DNA from: Glandiceps talaboti
Lineage: Eukaryota > Hemichordata > Enteropneusta > Spengelidae
Direction of reading: 5' to 3'
Assembly: GCF_964340395.1 (NCBI RefSeq)
Contig: NC_135566.1
Location: forward strand, 21,536,635-21,600,634
DNA length: 64,000 bases
Made by a program: the position numbers and the translations under genes. Under the pieces are notes generated by a model, which was not told the DNA's origin, made no database searches, and saw only the letters and a program-made list of their open reading frames with translations. The first letter of the stretch is position 1; each line of letters opens with the position of its first letter. Shown piece after piece: positions 12,022 through 25,600 of the stretch.

Positions 12022-14931
12022 CAGGGGTCGACATAATGAAAAAATTTCACTTGTCCACTGGGCAAGTAGAAAACAAAAAGTACTTGCCAAATCAAAAAGT
12101 GCTGGCCATTCCAAATAGTGGGGTATTTTTGTGTGGCTTACAAATGCACTGTTGTGATTGATTGGTCTTTCTTTTGTTTATTGTCAAAAAATGTCACTCT
12201 GCATGACATTCACAAGCCATTAACGGTCCAAGTGCAACAAACCCGCGGGCTTGCCTGACGAAAACGGGTGTCATAAAAGTTGTTTGCATCTCTAAAGCTG
12301 TTTGTAGTGTTACTTATAATAGCCTAATAAATTGATAACAACTGATATAAGACGGAGATAAGGTTTGCCTCAATAGAGTATTTTCCGTCTCGCGGCAGAT
12401 CTCGCGAGATATGCAAATAAGCTAGCAACGGTTGCTACGGAGGTCAAGCTTTGCGGAGTGGCCATGTTGTTCATATGAAAGTCAATGCATTAGTCTGAAA
12501 AAAATACTACCGTTTGTGACCATCTACAATCCTAAGTCATCATGGAAGACATTGAAAAATTGAAAGTACACGAACTAAAGAGCATGTTGCGAAAATATAG
12601 CGTGTCAACATCAAGTTAAAAGAAAAATACGCCAGTGTCACACTGTCATTATATTTCCGAACTGACTGTCATTTCTGGGAATACGTTGTCAGTGCCAAAC
12701 TTATGCAGCATACTAGATGGCTATAATATTTCAATCTTGAGAAATGGTAATTAATGACAAGCAAAATCGAGTAGTTTTGATTATTAGTACACATGTACAT
12801 GGTGGAAACATTTCCCGTCACCAATATTCAATATAAGTATATTAGAATGCAATGCACATGAAGTGTGGCGTAGTACTACTACACATCCACCAGCCGTAAG
12901 CCCTTATGAACCGTTGACATTTACGCTGTTGACAAATACGGACGAAAAATAAAAGTCTTACACATTTTTAGAGTGCCAATGTCCCGTTTCGGTCCTAGAG
13001 TTCAGAATTGAAAAGTTCTTAATTATCGTCACAGATCGGGAAATCATAGTCAGTTCCTGACAATCGTATTCCGATTTTACCACATGTTATCTTCATACAA
13101 CAATATCTACCAGTCTAGTTCCCAATGACCGTATTCCAATTTTAGCCTACCTTAATAACGTAGAGTAATATCGGAATACGGTCGTCATGAACTAGACTAG
13201 TACTGTATGAAGATAACTTAGAGTAAAATCGGAATACAATCGTCAGGAACTAGAATTGGGAATCACCGGCGATGCGTGAAACACGTGTACGTGTCAGCCA
13301 TGTTTATACTTGAGTTCGATGAACATGTTGTAGAACTCATAGTCCAAATTCGTAAAATAAAACGACATAGTATCTCTAAATTTTAATTTTAAATGCATAT
13401 ATATAGCTCATTTATAATGTATATGATAGAATCAAAGACAGCGAAAAAAATTCTCAACCGATTTCAAAGTTTTTAGCGGACCCTGACGAATTTAGCTGAC
13501 GAATTACGGACTAAGAATTACATCATTGCCAACTATTAACAGCACGTTATACAGTAAAGTGATCGCGTACACGTTGTTGTGTTGCTTTTTAGACGACGCT
13601 ACGCGACGTATAAAAAGTCTATGGAAGAGTTATGACATTGTATCAAATTTTAGACGTTGTTTAAAAATAGGAATACAATATTCGCGACCTGACATGCAAG
13701 TTTTCAACCATAGGGCCTGCGATCCTCGAGTGGATCCAACTCTAGTAATATTTTCAAGTTCATGTTGAAACTGTCAATCTCAACCGCTCTTCATCTGCGC
13801 CCAGACGGCCAAAAATCACCGTCACGTCTGACGGCTAGTTATGAATTTCACATACGCACATCGTTTTTACAACCATACTTTAAAAGTTTGCTTCCCTTGA
13901 TCTATCATACCATGGAAGTATACTTCCATGATCATACGTATTGCACTGTACGTGACGTCGAGAACAATGGTGTTGCTAAGCGGTTGACACTTCAGCTTGA
14001 CCACCCGAATGTGGTTGCTATGCACTCAATGGCGTCTCCCGCGAGACGGGTAATGGTCTATTGACCCACTCCTTAGAAATGATCTTACGCTGTGAACTAC
14101 ACTGTTTACTTGTGTTATGTAAGAGCCCATCATCACATGTGTAAATATTGGTACTCTTTGATAACAAGTGGACTTGCTTCTTTAATGGCTTGTCCCAGTA
14201 ATGGAAAGTTTCTGTGGGTACTGAAAAGTTTTCTCCACAATAAACAGGAGTCCTAAATAATATTAATTTTCATGGCCTAATTAATATTCATACTATATAG
14301 CATAGCATACAATTTTTTGTTCACTTGTAAAAAGTAGTTGTTAAAATAATCACAAGTTTTTCAGCACTTTCATAAGCTATCAATATAAAAATGAACATTT
14401 ATTTCAACACTGATGTAAAATCTTTCTAAGTATTTCCTTTTGCACCATGTCAATTTTCTTTCCTTCCTCCTCCACACCATGGAAGTATGTGGGTTATACT
14501 TACACGTCCACCTCAACTATTTTTCTCCCAGTATGATTTGTTTATATTCCTAGTAGTATTTTTAAATAAAATGACTGTTGTAAAATTTACAGTTGATTCA
14601 AACACCCAAAACCTGAAAAATCATTACTATTGATGAATGATATTCAATGAGTCACTGGTCATTCCAGGTATGTTTTCTTGTTAGAGTAAACAAAGTACAT
14701 CAAGGACAGCTTGTTTTGAAAAGTGGTCAGTCAAGAAAGAAGTCTACAATGTTATCATTTTCCAGACTTGTTGGCACCATGGTTATACAATGTATCCAAA
14801 AGGCAAAAATACATCCCTGATCAATAGTCAAATTCTCCTTGCCCCTTGGGACAAGTACTTTTCAAAACAACTTGCCCAAGCCTTGAAATCACTTGCCCAG
14901 GGCAAGTAAAAGACCATTATTTCCAGCCCTG
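12022..14931. mobile_element. 2.9 kb DNA transposon, CAGGG...CCCTG ends, 5 bp target duplication
   Basis: The left end reads CAGGGGTCGACATAATG. The reverse complement of the right end reads CAGGGCTGGAAATAATGG. Both are followed within about 40 nt by GGGCAAGT-type motifs and, further in, by related GCTAGCAAC/GGTCAAGCT subterminal sequence. TATAG occurs immediately outside both ends (12017-12021 and 14932-14936), and the same minisatellite lies on both sides. No intact transposase is seen. A short ATG-led stretch at 12541-12618 (MEDIEKLKVHELKSMLRKYS) looks like the start of a SAP-like helix pair and then stops. The family (hAT-like?) is not established. Confidence 0.75.
13052..13251. repeat. 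200 bp imperfect inverted repeat inside the transposon
   Basis: Arms 13052-13146 and 13158-13251 are reverse complements with scattered mismatches. Each arm contains two related GTTC...CGTATTCCGATTTTA blocks, so that motif occurs four times, two per orientation. It could be a nested foldback MITE or a subterminal structure. Confidence 0.75.
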
Positions 14932-15799
14932 TATAGACATAGTGTAAACATTGTGGGGTAGTTACAGTCATACTGTAAAACATTGTGGTGTAGTTACAGT
15001 CATAGTGTAAACATTGTGGGGTAGTTACAGTCATACTGTAAATAGTATGGGGTAGTTACAGTCAGTGTAAACATTGTGGTGTAGTTACAGTCAGTGTAAA
15101 CATTGTGGTGTAGTTACAGTCAGTGTAAACATTGTGGGGTAGTTACAGTCATAGTGTAAACATTGTGGGGTAGTTACAGTCATAGTGTAAACATTGTGGG
15201 GTAGTTACAGTCATACTGTAAACATTGTGGGGTAGTTACAGTCATACTGTAAACAGTATGGGGTAGTTATAGACATAGTGTAAACATTGTGGTGTGGTTA
15301 CACCCATAGTGTAAAACATTGTGGTGTAGTTACACCCATAGTGTAAACATTGTGGTGTAGTTACACCCATAGTGTAAAACATTGTGGTGTAGTTGCACCC
15401 ATAGTGTAAAACATTGTGGTGTAGTTACAGTCATAGTGTAAAACATTGTGGTGCAGTTACAGTCATAGTGTAAAACATTGTGGTGTAGTTACAGCCATAG
15501 TGTAAAACATTGTGGTGTAGTTACACCCATATTGTAAAACATTGTGGAGTAGTTACAGCCATAGTGTAAAACATTGTGGAGTAGTTACAGTCAGTGTAAA
15601 CATTGTGGTGTAGTTACAGCCATAGTGTAAAACATTGTGGTGTAGTTACAGTCAGTGTAAACATTGTGGTGTAGTTACAGTCATAGTGTAAAACATTGTG
15701 GTGTAGTTGCACCCATAGTGTAAAACATTGTGGTGTAGTTGCACCCATAGTGTAAAACATTGTGGAGTAGTTACAGCCATAGTGTAAAACATTGTGGTG
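14932..15799. repeat. 30-31 bp minisatellite, right block
   Basis: About 28 copies of TAGTTACAGTCATAGTGTAA + ACATTGTGGTG with variants (CACCCATAG, GTCAGTG, GGGG versus GGTG). It continues the remnant at 11979-12021 across the transposon. Confidence 0.95.
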
Positions 15800-15824
15800 G
15801 TGATTTTAATAGCTATCCTTTAAG

Positions 15825-15900
15825 TTTTACCCCAGTCAACCCACCTGTATCATTTGTGACCTGATAGGATAGAGATTGTTATGTGAATGCTCTGATTATA
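15825..15900 (+). mobile_element. Degenerate internal fragment of the tRNA-derived SINE
   Basis: CCAGTCAACCCACCTGTAT, a GACCTGATAGGAT stretch and TGTGAATGCTCTGATTA align in order with the middle of the complete SINE at 38281-38636. The tRNA head and the tail are absent. Confidence 0.6.
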
Positions 15901-15984
15901 CATAATTTATGTGCTTACAGAGGCTGCAATGATTGTATACTATTCTTGTTTGTTGACAATGACAATCTCTAAAATCATGCATAT

Positions 15985-16175
15985 GTATATTGTGTGTATT
16001 GTGTGCATTGTGTGCATTGTGTGTATTGTGTGCATTGTGTGTATTGTGTGTATTGTAACTGATCTTTTCAGACCTTATACATACCAGCTTTAATATTTTT
16101 TATCGGCTTTCATATTTTTTACCATCTTTCATATTTTTTACCATCTTTCATATATTTTACCATCTTTCATATTTT
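15985..16175. repeat. Short-period tandem repeats (TGTGTATTG; TTTCATATTTTTTACCATC)
   Basis: About seven copies of a 10 bp unit at 15985-16057, then about four copies of a 20 bp unit at 16108-16172. They lie just before the first recognised TBCCD1 exon. Confidence 0.85.
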
Positions 16176-16226
16176 AGTATGATTTTAAATCTCCAAATAT
16201 AATTTGAAATGTTTGTTTTTCTATAG

Positions 16227-16347
16227 ATATCACAGATGTTTTCATTCAGGACATTTGGGTCTTGGTTGAGGTCTAGTCTTTCTAGCAATCCATTTGGTCT
16301 GTCAGCATGTATCACGTCAGGAAGACGTCTGTCCTGGCCGACATCTG
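16227..16347 (+). CDS. TBCCD1: TBCCD1 exon a
   Basis: Acceptor TTTTTCTATAG, donor GTAAGT. Encodes ISQMFSFRTFGSWLRSSL then SNPFGLSACITSGRRLSW, the conserved block just before the TBCC domain. It ends in phase 1. It is preceded by a coding exon not identified here. A broken partial copy follows at 16358-16420. Confidence 0.88.
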
Positions 16348-16557
16348 GTAAGTTAAGTTTGAGGTCTAACAATCCATTTGTCCTGCCAGCGTGTATCACT
16401 ATCAAGTCAGGAAGACATCTAAATTGCACATAACTGATTGACATAACTGCAGGTAATGTGACCCAAATGAGATAATGTGTACAACTTCAATATGAGAGAG
16501 AGGGGAACTCACATAACTTTGTATTTAATATATCTACCAAGGTTTACAACTTCAATA

Positions 16558-16651
<94 letters not shown>

Positions 16652-19600
16652 GAGAGGAACAGACAGGCAGATAGATAGATAGAGACAGACAGAGAGAGAG
16701 AGCAGTGGGTTTGATTACTGGTTTTACTCAATGAACACATCTCAACATTGTCCAATCAGAGTTTTCCTTATATCTGGCCATACTGCCTAACATTTTACAA
16801 ATCTGGAAAGATCGATGACACCATTTGATGGTTATTTTCAGGTGGAGATACAGATAAAGAAGATAGTGGTAATAAAAGAGGACGTATAGCTACCAATGCA
16901 CAGTATACATCTCAAGGGTTAGTTAGCAGTTAGCAGTTACATTATTGTATTGTTTTAACCAAGATGTAAATATGAAATGTACAAAGTTGAATTATGATGC
17001 ACAAATAGTTCAACTTTTCAGCATTGGTCTTTTCGTCTCTCCTGGTCAACAATTCAGGACATATCACATTAACACTTCTTGCTGAAAATCTGCACTATTT
17101 GTGAATTGTAACCTTTGTTATTCATTTTATCTAGCAATGTGGTTAATAGTTTTAGTGATGAAATCTACAGTAAACATAGTACAACTCTCAGGTTACCATG
17201 GTGATGGGCACAACAAATAGTTCATGTGTATAAACAGAGCTAAAGTGATGTTACATACTTTTAACATGATGTATGCTTTTTATTACTTCAAAACAGAAGT
17301 GTTTTTGTGAGACGGGAACTATTCTGGAAAGACATATATTAGTATGGAGACTTAGTTCGTATGACAGTTTATAACGGATATGTCAAATCATATAATAATA
17401 ACAATTAACACTACAAACAAGTTGCATATAATAATTTCTATGACTAAATTTGTATTTATACCAAAATTTGTTTTGTCTAATAGGTGTAAAATAGTTATCA
17501 TTTCCCAAGTTGGTAAACAGACGTTAGCCAAGGTGAGTTTGGAAACACAATAGATGCACACTACAGGGCATGCCTTTTGAGGCGAATGATCGCTCCGCTC
17601 GCCTACCGCTCGCGCAAATTAAAATCCACGAGAGCGATTTTCCACTCGCGTAGGCCCCAACCAACCTGTACAACAGCCTGATGTTATTTTATATCATTTT
17701 TCAGTATGTGGTTATCATAAAAATCAACGTTTGTTCGGTAAAATTACGTGGTGGGAGCGTGGAACACTTCCGTGTTCATAATCGTCGATCTCCAGCTGAA
17801 GTCAGCACTGTCATTCATGACCTATATCATGTATCTGAAATTTGCATTGTACTACTTAGTCAAATTAGTCAAATTAGTAAGCAATTTAACGTTAACATCA
17901 AAGTTCAACATCAGGAGGCATTTGTCATCTGGAGTACGTTAGTTTTTGTCAATTCATTATAGTTTTGAACAATCTCAAGTTTGAATTAGCTGCATTTTAA
18001 GCGAAATAGAAGTGGTGGTTTCTTCAATGCCCTCCAAAACATGTACTTTGTAGCGACTATAAATTGTTCCGGAGGAGATATTCAGGTAGGATGTTTTTAT
18101 AAAAACGTTCTAAGAAAACAAGACCAGTTAGAATTTGAAATTAAAAACATATTTTTCTATTGTACTACTTGTAGTCACAACAAAAAACTGAATATTTTTT
18201 CAAGATTTTGATGTGCACATTGTTGCTAATTGTTGTACAAATAACCAAACAAACTGTTACTTATAAATGTATTTTTGCTATTGGGGAGATTCCCCAATAG
18301 TTTTCTATGTTCAGCCAAGGAAAATACAAGTGACTTAAGGGGCCTTGTCACTATTTTATTGTCTGCTACAAGATTGAACTCTCACTGAGACAGTAGTCAA
18401 AGAACAATATAAGTTATATAAAAGACATAAATGTAATTTATAATGTTTACACCACTCATAATTCATGTTGTGTTTTACACCACTCATGAATTTACTCATT
18501 CATGTTGTGCTTGTTTTTTAACAGTGCTCCAAGACACTAGACGATGCAGCAGTGAAGATCCACCGATGTCACTATTCTTATATCTATCTACTATCACCTC
18601 TAAGGTAAAATGGACTTGTCCATTATATCAATCTACTATCACCTCTAAGGTAAAATGGACTTGTCCATTATATCAATCTACTATCACCTCTAAGGTAAAA
18701 TGGACTTGTCCATTATATCAAATACTACATTGTTTAACCAATCAAATGTCTTGTTTATCCAGTCAAATGTCTTGTTTAGTCAATCAAATGTTTAGTTTAT
18801 CAAATGCCATCTTACTTACCGTATAAAAGGGCTACAAACTGAGTTCATACATTTTGGGTCATAATTTTTGCTGCATATTTAACAGCTACTTACAGTATTT
18901 TACTTACTGAAACTTACTTAATGTTATAGAAGACAATTGTATGTAATCTTATAGAAGACATGTATCAACATTAACACTAGTTTATTCAAAGTTTTATGTC
19001 AGTATTTTCAGTCAAGTGAAAAGTTGATAAACTCATTTTGTGTGACTTGATGTATTTTGTTAAGGTATGTAGTGTATCAAATAGGTTAACTTTATTTGAA
19101 ATGTTCACTACTTCTATACTGAGGGTGTAAACATCCAAAAAGGATTATAACACACAGGTCTGATACTGGCAGCATCCTTTAGATCTCACTCATGTTCAGT
19201 TGAGCACATCAATCTATGAGATCAGTGATATCAATGCTGGAGAGGGCAGATTTGAAACTGTCTATTGTCTTTGCTTGTTGATATCCAAAAAGGATATCTA
19301 ATATGAAAGGATATCTAATATGTAGAGTATGAAATACTAGTACATGTAGAGTATATGAAATACTAGTACATGTGAAATGAAATGTAAAGTATATCAAGTC
19401 CACATCAAGTCTTTTGTCTTGTTTACAGAATGAACTGGTTTGTTTGATTTATCAACTATTATCATTTCAAGTATGAAATAATCATATTACAATTTAGAAT
19501 GAAACAGATGAATTTTAAATTGATTATTTTCAGATCAGTGAGTATAGAGAAATGTCGTCATTCTACAATAGTGCTAGGAGCTGTACAAACCACAGTACAT

Positions 19601-22600
19601 GTCAATGCATGTGAAGATGTGACACTAATAACACCCTGTAGAAGACTCTCTGTCAAGTAAGTGTGATAACAAGATAAACAGGTAGAAAGATCAAAGTATT
19701 GATAATATATAGATTTTACCTGTACAGTGTTTGGCTTAGTTTGTCAGGTTTGATCACTTTGGTGTTTATTGTCAACTGTACTCTCCACAACTACAGAATA
19801 ACCTCTCTATGTCATTGACTGTACACTCTCCACAACTACAGAATAACCTCTCTATGTCCTTGACTGTACACTCTCCACAACTACAGAATAACCTCTCTAT
19901 GTCCTTGACTGTACACTCTCCACAACTACAGAATAACCTCTCTATGTCCTTGACTGTACACTCTCCACAACTACAGAATAACCTCTCTATGTCATTGACT
20001 GTACACTCTCCACAACTACAGAATAACCTCTCTATGTCCTTGACTGTACACTCTCCACAACTACAGAATAACCTCTCTATGTCCTTGACTGTACACTCTC
20101 CACAACTACAGAATAACCCCTCTATGTCCTTGACTGTACACTCTCCACAACTACAGAATAACCCCTCTATGTCCTTGACTGTACACTCTCCACAACTACA
20201 GAATAACCTCTCTATGTCATTGACTGTACACTCTCCACAACTACAGAATAACCTCTCTATGTCATTCACTCAGACACCACCCCTCACCTCCTAACTATTA
20301 AATTGGCCAAAATTGAAAATGTTTCAGACAGCACAGTCAATTTCAAATCAGTATGTAGTAGTATGTACTATAAAAGTACTATGAACATAAAGCCAGTATG
20401 TAGTACTATGACTACAAAGCCAGTATGTAGTAGTATATAGTGCTATGAATACAAAGCCAGTATGTAGTAGTATGCAGTGCTATGAATACAAAGCCAGTAT
20501 GTAGTAGTATATAGTGCTATGAATACAAAGCCAGTATGTAGTAGTATGTAGTGCTATGAATACAAAGTCAGTATGTAGTAGTATGTAGTGCTATGAATAC
20601 AAAGCCAGTATGTAGTAGTATGTAGCGCTATGAATACAAAGCTAGTATGTAGTAGTATGCAGTGCTATGAATACAAAGCCAGTATGTAGTAGTATGTAGT
20701 GCTATGAATACAAAGCCAGTATGTAGTAGTATGCAGTGCTATGAATACAAAGCCAGTATGTAGTAGTATGTAGTGCTATGAATACAAAGCCAGTATGTAG
20801 TAGTATGTAGTGCTATGAATACAAAGCCAGTATGTAGTAGTATGTAGTGCTATGAATACAAAGCCAGTATGTAGTAGTATGTAGTGCTATGAATACAAAG
20901 TCAGTATGTAGTAGTATGTAGTGCTATGAATATAAAACCAGTATGTAGTTAAGAAAAAATAGTTCTTTTGTCGACACTTTACTTTATTTTAGTGCTATGC
21001 ATTTAATTACTACCCCGGTATAGCAAAAATTCTTCTTTTTCTCAATTTGACAACATTTTTTAGACATATTTGCATGTAGGGGTAGAAAACAGATCCATTA
21101 AATGTAAATCTATTTTGTAGGATGAGAACTAAAAGTGCTCCCTCTGTTAGTAAGCGAGAGTAATACTTTTGTTTTTATCTACAGTGCATCTACTCTGTGT
21201 ACCTTTCACATTCTGACCTCTACAAGACCATTATTACTTGGTGGCAATGACAGCATAGTGCTGGCACCATATCACACACATTATCCATTACTAGAAGAAC
21301 ACATGGCCAAGGCTGGCATTGCTGCCACACCAAACCTATGGGACAAACCACTGTGTTTAGGTAAGTTAATCTGTGCCATACACCAAACCTATGGGACAAA
21401 CCATTGTGTTTAGGTAAGTTAATCTGTGCCATACACCAAACCTATGGGACAAACCACTGTGTTTAGGTAAGTTAATCTGTGCCATACACCAAACCTATGG
21501 GACAAACCACTGTGTTTAGGTAAGTTAATCTGTGCCATACACCAAACCTATGGGACAAACCACTGTGTTTAGGTAAGTTAATCTGTGCCATACACCAAAT
21601 CTATGGGACAAACCACTGTGTTTCAGGTAAGTTAATCTGTGCCATACACCAAATCTATGGGACAAACCACTGTGTTTTAGGTAAGTTAATCTGTACCATA
21701 CACCAAATCTATGGGACAAACCACTGTGTTTTAGGTAAGTTAATCTGTGCCATACACCAAACCTGTGGGACAAACCACTGTGTTTTAGGTAAGTTAATCT
21801 GTGCCATACACCAAACCTATGGGACAAACCACTATATTTAGGTAAGTTAAACCTTTTTAGTGTTCTACTCCTAGTAAAAATACTAGACTAGTGTCATTTT
21901 AGTGTTCTACTCCTAGTAAAAACACTAGACTAGTGTCATTTTAGTGTTCCACTCCTAGTAAAAACACTAGACTAGTGTCATTTTAGTGTTCCACTCCTAG
22001 TAAAAACGCTAGACTAGTGTCATTTTAGTGTTCTACTCCTAGTAAAAATACTAGACTAGTGTCATTTTAGTGTTCTACTCCTAGTAAAAACACTAGACTA
22101 GTGTCATTTTAGTGTTCTACTCCTAGTAAAAACACTAGACTAGTGTCATTTTAGTGTTCTACTCCTAGTAAAAACACTAGACTAGTGTCATTTTAGTGTT
22201 CTACTCCTAGTAAAAACACTAGCCTAGTGTCATTTTAGTGTTCTACTCCTAGTAAAAACACTAGACTAGTGTCATTTTAGTGTTCTACTCCTAGTAAAAA
22301 TACTAGACTAGTGTCATTTTAGTGTTCTACTCCTAGTAAAAACACTAGCCTAGTGTCATTTTAGTGTTCTACTCCTAGTAAAAACACTACACTAGTGTCA
22401 TTTTAGTGTTCTACTCCTAGTAAAAATACTAGACTAGTGTCATTTTAGTGTTCCACTCCTAGTAAAAACACTAGACTAGTGTCATTTTAGTGTTCTACTC
22501 CTAGTAAAAATACTAGACTAGTGTCATTTTAGTGTTCCACTCCTAGTAAAAACACTAGACTAGTGTCATTTTAGTGTTCCACTCCTAGTAAAAACACTAG

Positions 22601-25600
22601 ACTAGTGTCATTTTAGTGTTCTACTCCTAGTAAAAATACTAGACTAGTGTCATTTTAGTGTTCTACTCCTAGTAAAAACACTACACTTGTGTCATTTTAG
22701 TGTTCTACTCCTAGTAAAAATACTAGACTAGTGTCATTTTAGTGTTCTACTCCTAGTAAAAACACTAGACTAGTGTCATTTTAGTGTTCTACTCCTAGTA
22801 AAAACACTAGACTAGTGTCATTTTAGTGTTCTACTCCTAGTAAAAACACTAGACTAGTGTCATTTTAGTGTTCTACTCCTTGTAAAAACACTACACTAGT
22901 GTCATTTTAGTGTTCTACTCCTAGTAAAAACACTAGACTAGTGTCATTTTAGTGTTCTACTCCTAGTAAAAACACTAGACTAGTGTCATTTTAGTGTTCC
23001 ACTCCTAGTAAAAACACTAGACTAGTGTCATTTTAGTGTTCTACTCCTAGTAAAAACACTAGACTAGTGTCATTTTAGTGTTCCACTCCTAGTAAAAACA
23101 CTACACTAGTGTCATTTTAGTGTTCTACTCCTAGTAAAAACACTAGACTAGTGTCATTTTAGTGTTCTACTCCTTGTAAAAACACTAGACTAGTGTCATT
23201 TTAGTGTTCTACTCCTAGTAAAAACACTAGACTAGTGTCATTTTAGTGTTCTACTCCTTGTAAAAACACTACACTTGTGTCATTTTAGTGTTCCACTCCT
23301 AGTAAAAACACTAGACTAGTGTCATTTTAGTGTTCTACTCCTAGTAAAAACACTAGACTAGTGTCATTTTAGTGTTCCACTCCTAGTAAAAACACTACAC
23401 TAGTGTCATTTTAGTGTTCTACTCCTAGTAAAAACACTAGACTAGTGTCATTTTAGTGTTCTACTCCTAGTAAAAATACTAGACTAGTGTCATTTTAGTG
23501 TTCTACTCCTAGTAAAAACACTAGACTAGTGTCATTTTAGTGTTCCACTCCTAGTAAAAACACTAGACTAGTGTCATTTTAGTGTTCCACTCCTAGTAAA
23601 AACACTAGACTAGTGTCATTTTAGTGTTCTACTCCTAGTAAAAATACTAGACTAGTGTCATTTTAGTGTTCTACTCCTAGTAAAAACACTAGACTAGTGT
23701 CATTTTAGTGTTCTACTCCTAGTAAAAACACTAGACTAGTGTCATTTTAGTGTTCTACTCCTAGTAAAAACACTAGACTAGTGTCATTTTAGTGTTCTAC
23801 TCCTAGTAAAAACACTAGACTAGTGTCATTTTAGTGTTCTACTCCTAGTAAAAACACTAGACTAGTGTCATTTTAGTGTTCCACTCCTAGTAAAAACACT
23901 AGACTAGTGTCATTTTAGTGTTCTACTCCTAGTAAAAACACTAGACTAGTGTCATTTTAGTGTTCTACTCCTAGTAAAAATACTAGACTAGTGTCATTTT
24001 AGTGTTCTACTCCTAGTAAAAATACTAGACTAGTGTCATTTTAGTGTTCTACTCCTAGTAAAAATACTAGACTAGTGTCATTTTAGTGTTCTACTCCTAG
24101 TAAAAATACTAGACTAGTGTCATTTTAGTGTTCTACTCCTAGTAAAAATACTAGACTAGTGTCATTTTAGTGTTCTACTAGTAAAAACACTAGACTAGTG
24201 TCATTTTAGTGTTCTACTCCTAGTAAAAACACTAAACTAGTGTCATTTTAGTGTTCCACTCCTAGTAAAAACACTAAACTAGTGTCATTTTAGTGTTCTA
24301 CTCCTAGTAAAAATACTAGACTAGTGTCATTTTAGTGTTCTACTCCTAGTAAAAACACTAGACTAGTGTCATTTTAGTGTTCTACTCCTAGTAAAAACAC
24401 TAGACTAGTGTCATTTTAGTGTTCTACTCCTAGTAAAAACACTAGACTAGTGTCATTTTAGTGTTCTACTCCTAGTAAAAACACTAGACTAGTGTCATTT
24501 TAGTGTTCTACTCCTAGTAAAAATACTAGACTAGTGTCATTTTAGTGTTCTACTCCTAGTAAAAACACTAGACTAGTGTCATTTTAGTGTTCTACTCCTA
24601 GTAAAAATACTAGACTAGTGTCATTTTAGTGTTCTACTCCTAGTAAAAATACTAGACTAGTGTCATTTTAGTGTTCTACTCCTAGTAAAAACACTAGACT
24701 AGTGTCATTTTAGTGTTCTACTCCTAGTAAAAACACTAGACTAGTGTCATTTTAGTGTTCTACTCCTAGTAAAAATACTAGACGTGTCATTTTAGTGTTC
24801 TACTCCTAGTAAAAATACTAGACTAGTGTCATTTTAGTGTTCTACTCCTAGTAAAAATACTAGACTAGTGTCATTTTAGTGTTCTACTCCTAGTAAAAAT
24901 ACTAGACTAGTGTCATTTTAGTGTTCTACTCCTAGTAAAAACACTAGACTAGTGTCATTTTAGTGTTCCACTCCTAGTAAAAACACTAGACTAGTGTCAT
25001 TTTAGTGTTCTACTCCTAGTAAAAACACTAGACTTGTGTCATTTTAGTGTTCCACTCCTAGTAAAAACACTAGACTAGTGTCATTTTAGTGTTCTACTCC
25101 TAGTAAAAATACTAGACTAGTGTCATTTTAGTGTTCTACTCCTAGTAAAAACACTAGACTAGTGTCATTTTAGTGTTCCACTCCTAGTAAAAACACTAGA
25201 CTAGTGTCATTTTAGTGTTCTACTCCTAGTAAAAACACTAGACTAGTGTCATTTTAGTGTTCTACTCCTAGTAAAAACACTAGACTAGTGTCATTTTAGT
25301 GTTCTACTCCTAGTAAAAACACTAGACTAGTGTCATTTTAGTGTTCTACTCCTAGTAAAAACACTAGACTAGTGTCATTTTAGTGTTCTACTCCTAGTAA
25401 AAACACTAGCCTAGTGTCATTTTAGTGTTCTACTCCTAGTAAAAACACTAGACTAGTGTCATTTTAGTGTTCTACTCCTAGTAAAAACACTAGACTAGTG
25501 TCATTTTAGTGTTCTACTCCTAGTAAAAATACTAGACTAGTGTCATTTTAGTGTTCTACTCCTAGTAAAAACACTAGACTAGTGTCATTTTAGTGTTCTA

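Noticed and set aside
11391-16226. Search for the missing 5' exons of TBCCD1
   Set aside because: No segment gave the expected N-terminal motifs with splice sites; the interval is transposon and minisatellite. The exons are probably upstream of the window or too diverged to see by eye.
18443-18826. 127-codon ORF overlapping exon d
   Set aside because: It is in a different frame from the conserved TBCCD1 exon and is held open by the 45 bp repeats.
19772-20294. Open frames of 161 and 165 codons on opposite strands with a 15-residue repeat
   Set aside because: A 45 bp tandem repeat lacking a stop in a frame stays open indefinitely. It is intronic and matches no protein family.
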